Translations under genes and position numbers: made by a program
NCBI RefSeq assembly: GCF_901933205.1
Contig: NC_044573.1
Coordinates: forward strand, 27,835,493 to 27,899,492
Length of the DNA: 64,000 nt
Origin: Camarhynchus parvulus
Taxonomy: Eukaryota > Chordata > Aves > Passeriformes > Thraupidae
Direction: 5' to 3'
Shown here: one piece after another, positions 28,101 to 38,800 of the stretch
Layout of the letters: every line of letters starts with the position of its first letter
How positions within the stretch are numbered: position 1 is the stretch's first letter
The notes under the pieces: model-generated
The model's input: only the letters and a program-made list of their open reading frames with translations
Told to the model about the DNA's origin: nothing
The model's database searches: none

Positions 28101-28707
28101 TCCTGAGCCTGACCCGGGCCAGCCTTTAGCACCCCGCACACGCTCCGGAGCCGCCCGAGCCCGAACCCCGACCCACCTGCAGGAGGAAGAGGCGGGAGCT
28201 GCCCCCGAAGCGCAGCCCGTGGCCCACCCGCACCCGGCAGTAGGTGCGGGGCGGCAGCCGCGCCTTGTTGAGGAAGGTGCCGTGGGTGCTGCCCAGGTCG
28301 TACACGTAGAACCCGGCGGCATCGGCGCCGCTGGGCTCCTCGGGGGAGCAGCCGCGGTACTGCAGCACGGCGTGGTGCCGCGACACCGACGGGTGCTCCA
28401 GGGACACGGCGCAGCCGGGCAGCCGCCCCACCAAGAACCAGCTGCCGTCCTCCAGCCGCACCGAGCCCAGCACCACGCCGCCCTTCAGCACCTCCAGCCC
28501 GTACCCGGAGCCGGCGGGCGGGCGGCTGCCCCACGGCGGTTCCTCGTAGCGCGGCGCGGGCGGCGCGGCGGCGGCCGTGCGGGGGGCTCCCGGCGGGCTG
28601 GGCCCCGGCTCGCCGGGCCCGGGGGCGGCGGGCAGCGGCCGGCTCGGGCGCTTGAAGGCGGCGGGCTCGGTGGGCTCGGCCTCCATTGCCTCTGCCGCCT
28701 CCGCCAT
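13092..28707 (-). CDS. SLC4A1AP: SLC4A1AP (kanadaptin), 14 coding exons, complete
   Basis: Joined exons (high to low): 28707-28177, 27522-27339, 26668-26546, 25716-25656, 24797-24658, 24532-24372, 23823-23754, 20064-19875, 19057-18946, 18351-18102, 17331-17257, 16239-16169, 14383-14338, 13141-13092. Every junction has GT/AG ends and matching phase. The total is 2064 nt, or 687 residues. Visible parts: a Pro/Ala-rich N-terminus; an FHA domain at about 70-176 (GR at 94-95, SRHH at 109-112, GSTHGT at 139-144); an acidic linker; a dsRBD-like segment at about 268-346; a basic/coiled-coil stretch at about 345-485; 13 consecutive Glu at 546-558; and the C-terminal signature YPDDDPDYC...LNEKYGY. The family is a nuclear protein first named as an adaptor of the kidney anion exchanger and later found with spliceosomal material. 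Its exact role is unsettled. The bird protein is shorter than the human one (740-800 residues as I recall), mainly between the Glu tract and the C-terminus. Confidence 0.96.
14338..14383 (-). CDS. SLC4A1AP: SLC4A1AP exon 13 (C-terminal signature)
   Basis: This 46-nt exon has acceptor ttttcctcacag|TACCCA and encodes [15 protein letters not shown], the highly conserved penultimate kanadaptin segment. The donor GCAG|gtacca is weak at positions +4 to +6. Confidence 0.93.
14590..14720 (-). mobile_element. CR1 LINE 3'-end fragment in SLC4A1AP intron
   Basis: The plus strand carries gtcacagactaata...ggacctctggaggtcatccagtccaatttccccc, the reverse complement of the CR1 3' terminus common in avian genomes. 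Confidence 0.7.
15363..15446. repeat. A/C-rich low-complexity stretch in SLC4A1AP intron
   Basis: Runs of A broken by CCC and AAC, on both sides of 15.4 kb, with no unit periodicity. Confidence 0.75.
16169..16239 (-). CDS. SLC4A1AP: SLC4A1AP exon 12
   Basis: This 71-nt exon lies between tttccag|CATCCA and AGCAAG|gtcagt. It encodes [20 protein letters not shown] and joins in phase to YPDDD of the next exon. Confidence 0.86.
17257..17331 (-). CDS. SLC4A1AP: SLC4A1AP exon 11
   Basis: This 75-nt exon lies between gttacag|GGGTTG and CCAAG|gtgaac and encodes [20 protein letters not shown]. It is assigned from splice sites and phase, because its sequence is not strongly conserved. Confidence 0.82.
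18102..18351 (-). CDS. SLC4A1AP: SLC4A1AP exon 10 (poly-Glu tract)
   Basis: The acceptor is cttgcag|AAATTG and the donor is GGATG|gtaaat. It begins [14 protein letters not shown] and contains 13 Glu codons in a row, ten GAG and three GAA, visible on the plus strand as CTC/TTC repeats near 18250-18288. The rest is a hydrophilic, poorly conserved stretch. Confidence 0.93.
18946..19057 (-). CDS. SLC4A1AP: SLC4A1AP exon 9
   Basis: The acceptor is attag|GAGTGG and the donor is TAGGG|gtaagt. It encodes [17 protein letters not shown], a conserved Gly/Lys motif of the family. Confidence 0.93.
19875..20064 (-). CDS. SLC4A1AP: SLC4A1AP exon 8
   Basis: The acceptor is tgcctag|TCCAGT and the donor is CCCCA|gtaagt. 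It encodes [14 protein letters not shown] followed by the conserved basic block [20 protein letters not shown]. It is separated from exon 7 by the longest intron of the gene (3.7 kb). Confidence 0.94.
20065..23753 (-). other. SLC4A1AP: SLC4A1AP intron 7
   Basis: This is the largest intron of the gene (3.7 kb) and is AT-rich. Apart from a weak avian-repeat-like stretch near 22.48-22.54 kb I see no gene, RNA or array in it. Confidence 0.7.
22476..22545 (+). mobile_element. Possible avian LTR-element remnant
   Basis: The words gggattgcatgaccaggttt and tggtagggaaggggcctacag resemble a widespread avian retroelement sequence. Similarity fades quickly on both sides, so this is only a short relic. 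Confidence 0.35.
23754..23823 (-). CDS. SLC4A1AP: SLC4A1AP exon 7 (coiled coil)
   Basis: This 70-nt exon lies between ctcatag|GTCACA and GAAAG|gtaagg. It encodes [19 protein letters not shown], a short amphipathic heptad-like helix. Confidence 0.92.
24372..24532 (-). CDS. SLC4A1AP: SLC4A1AP exon 6
   Basis: The acceptor is tttctcag|TATCCC and the donor is CCCTG|gtaaga. It encodes [20 protein letters not shown] followed by TFLDRTG and a basic [12 protein letters not shown] stretch. This is one of the best-conserved blocks of the protein and a plausible nuclear localisation region. Confidence 0.95.
24658..24797 (-). CDS. SLC4A1AP: SLC4A1AP exon 5 (dsRBD-like region, end)
   Basis: The acceptor is gaacag|GTTGCC and the donor is GCAG|gtgaat. 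It encodes [15 protein letters not shown], then [20 protein letters not shown]. The GKKKEA...CALEAC pattern is the usual C-terminal helix of a dsRBD-like fold. Confidence 0.94.
25656..25716 (-). CDS. SLC4A1AP: SLC4A1AP exon 4 (dsRBD-like region)
   Basis: This 61-nt exon lies between tctag|GAGAAG and ATCAA|gtaagt. It encodes [20 protein letters not shown], which matches the first strands of a dsRBD-like fold. Confidence 0.93.
26546..26668 (-). CDS. SLC4A1AP: SLC4A1AP exon 3
   Basis: The acceptor is cttccag|GTGAGG and the donor is GAAG|gtaatt. It encodes an acidic run, then [18 protein letters not shown], the conserved entry into the dsRBD-like region. Confidence 0.94.
27339..27522 (-). CDS. 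SLC4A1AP: SLC4A1AP exon 2 (acidic linker)
   Basis: The acceptor is ttgacttag|GGA and the donor is ATGG|gtcagt. The exon encodes [18 protein letters not shown], a Lys/Gln-rich helix, then an acidic stretch ([14 protein letters not shown]) and SCSWGMG, all typical of kanadaptin after the FHA domain. Confidence 0.94.
28177..28707 (-). CDS. SLC4A1AP: SLC4A1AP exon 1 (start codon, FHA domain)
   Basis: This exon encodes residues 1-177 and ends in phase 0 at CAG|gtgggt. It carries almost the whole FHA phosphopeptide-binding domain. The chosen ATG (28707-28705) is the first in the open frame. A second ATG lies seven codons downstream (MAEAAEAM), so the exact start is less certain than the exon. The whole exon lies in a CpG island. 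Confidence 0.94.
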
Positions 28708-28711
28708 CTTC
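28700..28711 (-). promoter_or_regulatory. YY1-type motif over the SLC4A1AP start codon
   Basis: The minus strand reads AAGATGGCGG at 28710-28701, matching the YY1 core and including the ATG of SLC4A1AP. YY1 sites overlapping a start codon are common in CpG-island promoters. Binding is inferred from the motif only. Confidence 0.6.
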
Positions 28712-29142
28712 CCGGGTCCGTCCCCAAACGGAGTCCTCCGGGGCCGAGCGCCGCGGCGCTGCAGTGCCGGGGGCAGGGCGCAGATCCCGGGGTCGCTCCG
28801 CCGCCGCCCAGCGCGGCCCGGGGCAGCGTGAGTGGCGAGTTAGGGAGGGCGGCGGCGGCGGGCGAGGCGGCGACGGCGGCAGCGGCGGGCGCTTTCCTCC
28901 TGCGGGTCGGAGGAGCGCGGGCGGCGGGGGAGCCGCTCTCGGTGGCGGACCAGGACGCAGTTCCGGCTGGGCGGCCCGGAGGGGAGCGGAGCGCAGGGGT
29001 AGGCGGGGGAGGGAGGGCCGCGGGCCCGGGGTGCGGGACAACCGCGGGCCCGGGGAGGGACAGAGGGCGAGTGGCGAGCGGCGAGCGAGTCGAATGCGGC
29101 CCCCGGAATTTCTCCACGCCGCCGGTCCTGCTCAGCGAGGCC

Positions 29143-29468
29143 CAGGTGGGCCCACACCAGCCCTTGTTACACACAGAAGCGATTTCCGTCTCACGAGTGC
29201 ATTTGTTTCTGCCCTTATCCCCTCAGGAAAAGGCGCGATGCGATCTGTAAGCTGCCAGAGTGGCACCCTGATGCCGTCGAGGACACTGCGCTGCTCGGCG
29301 AGGCAGTGAGCGACAGCGTGCTTGGCAGCCGTAACTTGAGTTGGCGACATCCCAGCCCCTGTGCCTGTTGCTGCCCAAAGTGCTTTTCCCTGCAACAAGG
29401 TCCTTTGTACCCGCAGCACTTGGTAGCCTTCTTCTGGGTCCTGAGCAGCACAGGTGACCTAAGCAGAA
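29143..29468 (+). other. SUPT7L: SUPT7L 5' leader region with possible noncoding exon(s)
   Basis: A good donor is visible at GCCCAG|gtgggc (29142/29143). Acceptors are visible at cccctcag (ending 29225), cccgcag (ending 29416) and gcacag (ending 29453). The leader is therefore probably spliced before the ATG at 29469, but which sites are used cannot be read from sequence. Confidence 0.4.
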
Positions 29469-29881
29469 ATGCTGCGGTACTGGGGCGAGATCCCGGTTTC
29501 CTCCAGCCAGGCCAACCGCAGCTCCTTTGACCTGCTGCAGCGGGAGTTTCGCACTGTGGAAGTCCAGGATCCCCCACTGCACCAGCCGTCTGCAAACAAG
29601 CCCCGTCCCACCACCATGCTGGACATCCCCTCCGAGCCCTGCAGCCTCACCATCCACACCATCCAGCTCATCCAGCACAACCGGCGCCTGCGCAGCCTCA
29701 TCGCCACCGCTCAGGCCCAGAACCAGCAGCAAGCAGAGGGCATCAAAACTGAAGAGAATGAACCTCTGCCAGCTTGTCCAGCCTCCCCACCTCTCCCTGA
29801 TGACCTGCTTCCTCTGGATAGCAAAACCCCCAAAGTGCCATTTCAGCTGAGGCACAGTGACCCAGAGAGTGATTTCTACAG
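29469..29881 (+). CDS. SUPT7L: SUPT7L coding exon 1
   Basis: It encodes residues 1-137 and the first two bases of an Arg codon, ending at CTACAG|gtgtgt. It includes RYWGEIPVSSSQANRSSFDL and TMLDIPSEPCSLTIHTIQLI, near-identical to other vertebrate SUPT7L proteins. Confidence 0.95.
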
Positions 29882-32800
29882 GTGTGTTGTTATTTCTTTA
29901 GGTTAGATCTTGGCTGAAGGAAAGCTGAGTGTTCTAAAATATATATGTAGTTATGTTGATTCCCTTAGGCTGAAGGGTCAAGCAGTTGTATGTAAAGTAT
30001 AAAACAGGCTTTAGAAAGGAAATACTTGGATTTTTCCAAGTATTTTTCCAAGGGTGAATAACGTGCACGTTGCTTGCTTTTCCTTCCTGTCTGTGAAATG
30101 TGGATGTGTGGTGCTGGTTTCTGTCTTGTTAGTGCCATGCTAAATGCACGTGCATGGCTTCGTCAGTGGTATTTCCACAGTTTTAGTTGCAGGATGTGAA
30201 GTCTCTTCTGTTCAGATCAGTTGCAACTCAAGTTGTGTTACTCTAGTTGCAAATCCAGAAAACACGTGACTAGGTTTAGGCTGTTCATCTGTAGGTTCTG
30301 CAAAGATGATTTGATAATGTATTTGTAAGGTTTCAGTGGCCTCACTGGGACAAGGTGACTATCACATTCCACCCAGTTTGGTGGGTTTCCAGTCAGAGCT
30401 GGAAATGAGCACAAGTGAAGGGAATTCTTGTCTCTGCTAGTGGCTCCACCAACTGGAGAAAGTGTAAAGAAAATTTGCGCTGCTTCTACCTCTGCTGCCA
30501 GCCTTTGATTAAATAGTGTTGCTACCACTGCCTGTCAGTCCCTCTGACAGGCATTGATTTCACAAGGAGGTGTTGCATTTCTTGCAATATTTTACAGTAC
30601 TTTGTAGGTTATGTGCATTTAAATTAAGGGATTAATTCTTGCTACTATGTCCACTAATGAACATTTTGAGGGAGAGGATAACACATTTTAGTTTTTAAAA
30701 TGGGTAAATGTGCATCAACGGAATGTAATTTATCAGTAAAATCCCACTGAGATCTTTAATGGCCTGAGGTTGTACAAAAAGCATTTTATTGAAAGATGTT
30801 GCATTTGGTAGCAGAGTCTCTCTGAACATTAGTGATTCTTTAGTGCTGTTTCTGGAGGAACACCATCATCCTTCTCAGAAGATACAAAGTAATTAGCAGA
30901 GATTGAAGGGAAATACAGTTTTGTGAGAGTAGTCAGGGCCTGTGACTCCTGCACTGTGGCCCTGTGGTTTGTAGAACTGAAAAGTGTTCTGATCTGTCCT
31001 CCTCAGTGCCTTCAGCTTGAAGTTCAGTTTTCTATGGCTCTGCCCACGTTTTGAGGGCTGCTTTGTCTTTTTGTTGTTCCTTCCGAGTTTTTGGGGTCCG
31101 GGTAAAGAAATGTTATTTAGTGGTCAGCCACGTGGGGGAGTGTAAGGACTGCGTTGTGGAAAGTGGAGAGAGTTTTGAAATGAAATGTTTTGTGGCTGGC
31201 AGAGTGGATTTATAATGAGCTGCAGTGTATTCTAGAATTTAATTGTGTGCTTGCTAACCCAAACACATAAATGGTTTTCCAGGGGGAAGGCTCTGAGTTG
31301 TTGTTGCATGTTTGTTCCGTACTGTTCTGAGACACATGAATTAAGAATAGCAACTGTTTTATAGATGCTGTTCTAGTAGCAAAAATGAAAGTCTATGATT
31401 TGCTGATGCCTCTGAGTGTGTAAAATCAAATTAAAGCAAGAGCATTCTTCCCCCTAATAAAACATGGTAGTGCTTAATTCTGTGCTGCCTTCTGAAGTAC
31501 AGTTGTCAGAATTACAGTATTTGAATAAATCCAAATTTTAATTCCGTTTTTTTGGTCAGTAGCCTGGGTCTGAGAAGTAGTGTAGGTACATTTAGATAGG
31601 AGAAGAAAGGAAGATAAGAGTAGCCAGCCTGAATCAGATCACAGGTTTAGTTAATGTAGGCCTGTCCTCTTCTACTTCCCTGTTACTCATTTCATTCTTT
31701 GACACACTGTCCCCTTGTCTTTTATTTTGTTATCTCCTGAACTGGTTATGGTTTTCCCCTGCCCCCATACGTAACCCCTACCTCCTTGTATGATGAGGAA
31801 GAGGCAGAACTTAATTTATGGCTATTTTTGAGTTGGTTTAGTGTTATCAATCCCCCAAAGTCTGTACTAACAATGGTTTTATAATTACTACACTGTTCCT
31901 TTCCTACAGTTTTCTAGACTGTTTATAAATATGTTAAAAAAACATGATAAAAATATGTTGATTCTGGCAGAGATCCCCCAGGGAGGACCTGGACTCCAGA
32001 GTGGAGATCTCTGATCTACTCACTTGTTGATAGATTTGGACAGCTCTGGAAGGTTTGTGAAGCAGGTTTTACAGTTAAAAATAAGCTCTCTGGGTTCTTT
32101 CTGAGCATAACATATTTACTGGTGTGTCCTGTAGTTCTTTGAATTTCCCTGATGCACTGAAATATATCCATGCTTCCCAGCCTGCGGTTTTCTACATCTC
32201 TTCTGAGGTATTAAAGGAAAACGTTTTCACATTTTCTGTCTTCTGGTCCTCGTGGGCCAAGGCAGTTTAAAGCAAGAGGAGACTCACCACAGCTATTCAG
32301 CTATTTCATCCTTGCTTCTCTTTAATATTCTTGGATGAAGTACCATCTGGTCCTGGTGATGTTACAGTTTTTGGAATGCACAATAAGGATTAACATTTGG
32401 TTTTGCTTGGTGTAGAAATAGAAAAGAAGCTTGAAGTGTAATTGATGGAGAATGAGTGAGGAACTGCAAACTTGAAACTACCATTTTGACAGGAGACTCT
32501 TACCATATAACAGCTGCTAGCTTTTCCATCTTCTCTGCTCAGCTTCCTCAGATAGCATGCATCCATCTTCAAAAGAAGCCTGACCTACTCATGTGCCTCT
32601 TCTTGTGTGTGCATGGTTGGGTTCTTAACAGATTTCTCAGTCATTTGGTCATTTGCATTCCTGGCCACATTGGCTTGCCTTGAAAGGTAATCTGTAAACA
32701 AAATTGGGAGCTTACAATGGGAAGACAGCTCTTGGCAGAAGGACTTGTAGTGAAGAAATGTCTGTACAGAAGTAGAGGAGTACATGTCGGTGGGATAGCA

Positions 32801-35800
32801 GTTTTAATGTAGGGAAGGATTTGGAGCAGTGGTAATTAAAGTGGGCAGGAGACACTTCCCCTGATGATCTAAGTGCTTTGGTTTAGTCCGTTTCTGAGCT
32901 GACTGGTCTGGGTTATGCCACTGAGACCAAATTTATTTTTACCATTATCTGTTGAGCATCTTTTGTTCATACCTGTGCAGCCTTCTGTAGACGTAGCTGA
33001 GGTATTTAAAAAGAGACTTACCTAGGATGAGGTGTAAAAAGGCTCTTTCCTGAAAGAAAACAACTTTGTGGTTTGAGTTAGTGTGCTGTGTTCTTTGGTG
33101 CTCTCTCTGACTAGTGTATCTTGTTTCTACAATGTTCTCCTTTATTTTACTGCTTTGGGAAAATGGCTCTAAAGCAGCCTTGTTGCAGCTCATTTGGTAG
33201 AAATTCAACTTCACAGCATAATGTTTCATCAAATTGTCCTGTTCATAGGAAAAGGAGTCCCTCCCTCCATCTGCTGCTGGCTTATGCTCACCTAGGAGGG
33301 AGCAGGGCACTTCATTGCTGCAGTTGATTGAGCCTCAGCTGCTGATCCTTGTGCTGACTTAGGCTGTCCTCTGAAGACACTTACATGAGAAAGGAGCCAG
33401 GAGCTCCCCTTCCCTCCAAAAAAAACTGCCTTACAGGAGAGGAGCTTGGAGGGATGGATGGTGCTGCCTTTGTGGGGTGTCTCGATGTCATTTAACTGAC
33501 TGACACAGAAAGTGGGCCTTTTGTGAGTTCTGAAAACTGACTCAATCAGAAAATAAGTCTGGTTGGTATAAATGGACACTATTTTTATGTCTTCTGTTGT
33601 AAAGTTCTGTCTGGTTTTGGTAGTGGTGGGAGAAAGCTGGCCTTTGGGTCTAATGAATTTGTTGCTTGACAGGTAGATTTCTGTCTGGAACATCATCTAG
33701 TGTTGGGGATCCATATATAAAATATATTGCACTGTTAGAAATACAAAATTGAAGAGTGGCAAGTTGGCCAGTATTTGTGATAAATTGCATACTATATATT
33801 CTACAGAGGAGATTGCCTCCATGTCACAGGCCTAATTCCCTGTCCTGCTAATCTCTGGTGACAAAACTTCAGGGATTAAAGCACTCATGTTTACTTGCAG
33901 ATATATAACAGCCTTTCAGGAAAAAAACTGTGCTGCAGAGGGTGGCATTCTGCATAGTGATAATATCTGGATGGGTGCAGTTTTGGTGCTGAGTATCTGG
34001 ATAAAACCTAACACAAAGGCTCTTTAGCTATGATCATCATGGAAAAGAAGAAGTTTACTTGTCCTTTTTGAGAAGGCTTGACACTAGATAGCTGCTTTCA
34101 ACATAAATGTGGCTACAGGACTGTTTTTCTTCGTGTGCATTCTTATCAGAGGGTACCTGGAAGTTAAAGGAGATGAAGAAAAATAATTTTCGTTGTTGGT
34201 TTCTATTGATATCTCCAACAATATTTCAATTTTTGCTCTCTGTTCTGGCTTTTAGTCATATTTCTCTCTTGTTTATTATGAGAAATGGGAAAACAAGAGA
34301 AGAAAACATAAGAAAAACAAAGCCAAATTGATCAGCCTTACCAAGAGCAAGAAATGGAGATTTGGATTTGAGTAAAGTACCTGAAATGTCTTTCCTCTCT
34401 GTCTTTAATTGATCAGATTTCAAGTTGATTATATGCCTTCCAGCATAGTGACCTAGCTACATTTTAATGCTCACAGTTAGTTTCTTTTCCTCTAGGAGTT
34501 TGAAAGAGACATGATATTCTCTGCTAGTTCTAAGCAATGATATGCATTACTGAATGGTTGTTTTACTCTACTTTACAAGTGGCTAAGTATCCTGCTTGGG
34601 ATTGCCAAAATCTGTCTAATTTAAGTTTATCTACAGTGTTTTTTCAGTGAATGTCTCTGTACTAATAGTAGCCTGGCATTCAGCTTTGGTAGCATAAGAT
34701 GGTCTCCACTGCTGGCTGCTGGACAGCTAGGTATGTCCTTTATATTAAAAAAGAGATTCTTTTTTATAGACATTAATTTTATGATTTTTTTCTGATTGAT
34801 TTTCTTTGATGGTTATTTATTTCTGTTGTAAACTCTTGGTCCTGGTGTTGTGTAAGACATATGGCTGTTTGTGAACTTAAGAATTCGGAGGGAGGAGTGA
34901 GGGAGATGCAAAAATAGTATGGGTGACATTTTTTAAATAAAGAAACTGATGATCTTTTAATTAATCTTGTCAGGGTGCCTGCTGTCTGCTTTGCAGAGTA
35001 GTTACATAATTGAGTAGAAATTGGGATGCTAATCATTTTCCATCAGTTAATAGCTGGGATGAATCCATGACCTGAGATTCACATACTGTTCTTAATATGT
35101 ACTTAGAAATGTGATCATATGCCACTCTTAATATAGTGTGATTCCCCCTTTATTTGAATAATCAGAAAGTGTTGTGGTGGCATTCTTAAAAATTAATAAT
35201 CTTCATCCTGATAGTTCTCAGTTTCACCTTCCTTTTCACTCCTCCTCACTTTTTTACTGCTGTGTCACTTTTTTTTTCAGTGGTCTTACTGCTGTGTTTC
35301 TGTGTGTCAGCTCTGAGGATCAGGGGAAGCTGAGGCTCTCAGTGAGACTGAAGGGCTCCTCATGAATTGTTGGAGAGCAGTGAGAACTTTATCAAGCCAT
35401 CAGTACTGTCTGTGTGCTGTTAAATCAGGTTCTTCTACTGGAAAGAGTGTGTGGTGATGCAGGTGATCTGGGGTAGCAGCGAGGAGAATCGCCAGTGTGA
35501 TGTGGAAGATGTTGGGAGAAAATGATCAGAAACAAATGGAGAGTGAAATTGTTAGCTCAGTTCTGCCCCTGGTGCTGAATGGAGTGTAAAAAACTGTATG
35601 AGTATCACACTTAGCAGTAATGGAATTTGATTTTTTGGCATTGGCATTTGAAGTCCATGTTACTGATACGGGCAAATAGATGACATGCCCTTAATTGTAA
35701 GTTGAGAAATCTGGTAGATATGTGTTTCTCCATCAGAGGCTTTGCCTAACTCCTCTGGGGAATATCTATTTGTTAACTCATGTTGATGAAAAATTTGGTT

Positions 35801-38800
35801 GGGTGACTATAAGTGAATGATGTTTGAAGTGCTCATGTCCGTTCTCCATCTCCTCCATCCTGTGTAGTCACTCCTTCCTGTTTAGCAACAGAGGAGGCAA
35901 GTCTTAAACCCAAGACCAGGGAATGGTGCTTTATGGCCAAACTTCTCCAGGCCTCCTCCCAGGGCCTGGTGTTCACATCTTAGGTCGCATATGGGGATAC
36001 TTCTTTCAGTGTCGTGCTTAGTGACTACTGGAAATGAGAGCAGAGAAACAGTCTTTTTGGCTACAGTGTACCTCTATGAAATGTATGTGTGTCCCATTTC
36101 TTGCTTTTTTTATGTGTGTCTTTTGCTTTAGAAATTCCAATCTTGCCTATCCGAGAAGCCTTTGTATCTGACTATTAGGCGTGTGACATCAGAGATAATA
36201 TGGAAGAGCAATGTAATTGACTGAGAGGGGAAATTACTTGCATTCATGTTATTTAAAATGCCTTTTTTTTTGGTTGTGTCAAGGACCCATTTAATTCACC
36301 CATTTAATTCACTCATTTATTTCTCCAGGAGAAAAGCTCTTGGGTGGGAAGGGAGATGCTTAAGGGTTCAGAAGATTTGCATCCCACATTCATGAATCAC
36401 CCAAAGAATCTTGTGGCATTAGAAGGGAGAAGGAAACTTGGAAGTGCTGATTTGAAGGGAGGGGAAGAAGGAAAAGCAGATAAACACTTACTAGGTGGTA
36501 TTCATATATAACAGAAGCTGTGGAGAGCCCCAAACGCCCTGCTTTCCCTTTGTACATCACCTTATTATTGACAATACCTCTTCAACTGATCCAGTCCTTC
36601 AGATTTTTGCAAGTGTGTTATTTTTGTCTTTCCTGTTTTTCAGAGGCAAAGGGGAGCCAGTGACAGAGCTGAGTTGGTCTTCCTGCCGGCAGCTCCTGTA
36701 CCAGTCGATGGCCACCATCCTGGCGCACACGGGCTTTGAGTGCGCCAACGAGAGTGTGCTGGAGACCCTGACCGACATCGCGCACGAGTACTGCCTCAAG
36801 TTCACCAAGCTGCTGCGCTTCGCCGTGGATCGGGAGGCGCGCCTCGGCCACACGCCTTTCCCTGACGTCATGGAGCAGGTCTTCCACGAGGTGGGCATCG
36901 GCAGCGTGCTCTCCCTGCAGAAGTTCTGGCAGCACCGCATCAAGGATTATCACAGCTACATGCTTCAGGTGAGGGGAGCATGAGGGACCTGGCGGCACAA
37001 GAAATGTACCCCTGGTACAGTTGCTTATTCCTGAGTCTTACTGAGGGGAAGTCTGACTGGAAAACCTGCTGGGTGTGGAGAGGAGTCATCAAGGGGAAGA
37101 GAACAGGAACTTTATGACTGGAAGACAGACCCTTTTATTTGTCTTCCTAGTGAGACTACTAAGGATGGTCTACTGATGGCTTGCCTGAATTTAAGAGGAG
37201 TCCCCCAGCTCTTGAATTACCCAGTCAAAATTACCCGGTAGAGTTAAAATCAGAACTGACCGAGGAACTGAATTTTCTCCTTTAGCAGGATATTTGGGTG
37301 GTTAACATTTTGGAAAACATGTAAGCAGAGATCAATTTCTAGGCTGTAGAGTGGTTTGTGTTCACTTAAACAAGGAGTGACTTCCTTAAGCTTTAGGAGT
37401 GTAGGGTAGTATTTTGCTGATGTGCATTGTCTCACAGGTGCTACCTTCTTATATAAAAATAACATCCCAAAGAGTTGTCTTGGTTAGAAATATTCCTGCT
37501 CAAAATACCAGTTCTGTTCATTTTTGTTCAATTGTTTTTGTTGTCCTTTTGGAATCTGGGTTTTCTGCATTGTTCTGCTGCTGTGCTTCACTCTCACCCT
37601 GCAGCTGATCATTGTCTTAACAATCATTGTTCTTTATGCAGGACTGAGGTCCACAACAGCCCCTTTATTTGGAAGTATATCTAGAAGAGGGAAATAGGCT
37701 TTGCTATTATTTTTCTTCTTTGCTTCAGGTGTTGAAAAGTCTTGCAATTTTCCTGAGCACAGGACACTGACTGTTAGTTTTAGTTGTATAAACAAGTATT
37801 TGTTAGAAGCAGATGAAATCTGAAATGTTTAAATGTAATTATTTACTGTTGTTAAGTTTCTGGAAGTGCAGGGTAGTTCTAAATGTGATTCCTGTATTTT
37901 TTTAACTTCTCTAACTGGAGAAAACTTCTGTGTTTTTTGCTGTGAATCTGGCAGTGTATACTCAGGCTTTCCCCAGTGGGCGCTACAGGGCTGTTAAAGA
38001 TCTGAAGTGCTTGGTTTTTCATGCTGGGGTGAATTTGTTACTGGAGGATGGGGACAGTCTTATAGGTAAAACCAAAGAGTAAAACTGAGACCTTTTGCTT
38101 TTGTTTCATGCTCTGTTTAAATTTCTGAGCCTCATCATCTCTGTTTACAAAATAACAGTGCTCATATTTATGTCAGATGTTAGTGGATTAAACCTCTTAT
38201 TAAAGTCCCTTGTTACAGCACAGAAGGTGCACTTAAAGGGGAAAAAACATCTCTTGTGTAGCTGGTAAGTTGTTTACTTGTTCATTCAGGTCAGATGTTA
38301 ATAATGTTCAGGGAACAGAGTGCACTGCAATGTAATTGCTATCAGAGCCTCTGAAGTCACTCTCACCTTTCTGGCCTCTTTTTCACCTGCTGATCTTTGA
38401 CAGGTTAGCAAGCAGCTCTCTGAAGAATATGAGAAGATTGTCAACCCTGAAAAGGCAGCAGAAGACACAAAACCTGTGAAAATTAAGGAGGAACCTGTTA
38501 GTGATATTACTTTCCCCATAAGTGAAGAGCTGGAAGGAGATCTGGCTTCTGGTGACCAGTCTTTGCCTGTTGGAGTTCTTGGAGGTCAAAGTGAGCGCTT
38601 CTCTGCCAACTTGGAAGTAGAAGCTTCCCCACAGACTTCAGGTAGGGGTTTCTCGCTTCTCCTGGAAACAGTCTTTCAGCAGTTCCTTGTGATCTTGTTT
38701 CCCCTGGTTGGGTTTGGATTTGTGTCCAGAGATTCATGTTCCTGCAAACTTGAAAGCCGTGTTCCTTACATAGTTTAGTCACTGAATGAATTCTGGAAAT

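Larger units (their letters stand above)
27990..29240. promoter_or_regulatory. Bidirectional CpG-island promoter of SLC4A1AP and SUPT7L
   Basis: A block of more than 1 kb is very GC- and CpG-rich, in sharp contrast to its AT-rich surroundings. It covers SLC4A1AP exon 1 and the start of SUPT7L. The SLC4A1AP ATG and the SUPT7L ATG lie 762 nt apart in divergent orientation, and no TATA box is evident. The same head-to-head pair is known in mammals. Confidence 0.88.

Noticed and set aside
27979..29309. Long open frames on both strands (up to 423 codons) across the CpG island
   Set aside because: High GC removes stop codons in all frames. The real coding sequence is the FHA-containing frame of SLC4A1AP exon 1. 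The others lack domains and splice support.
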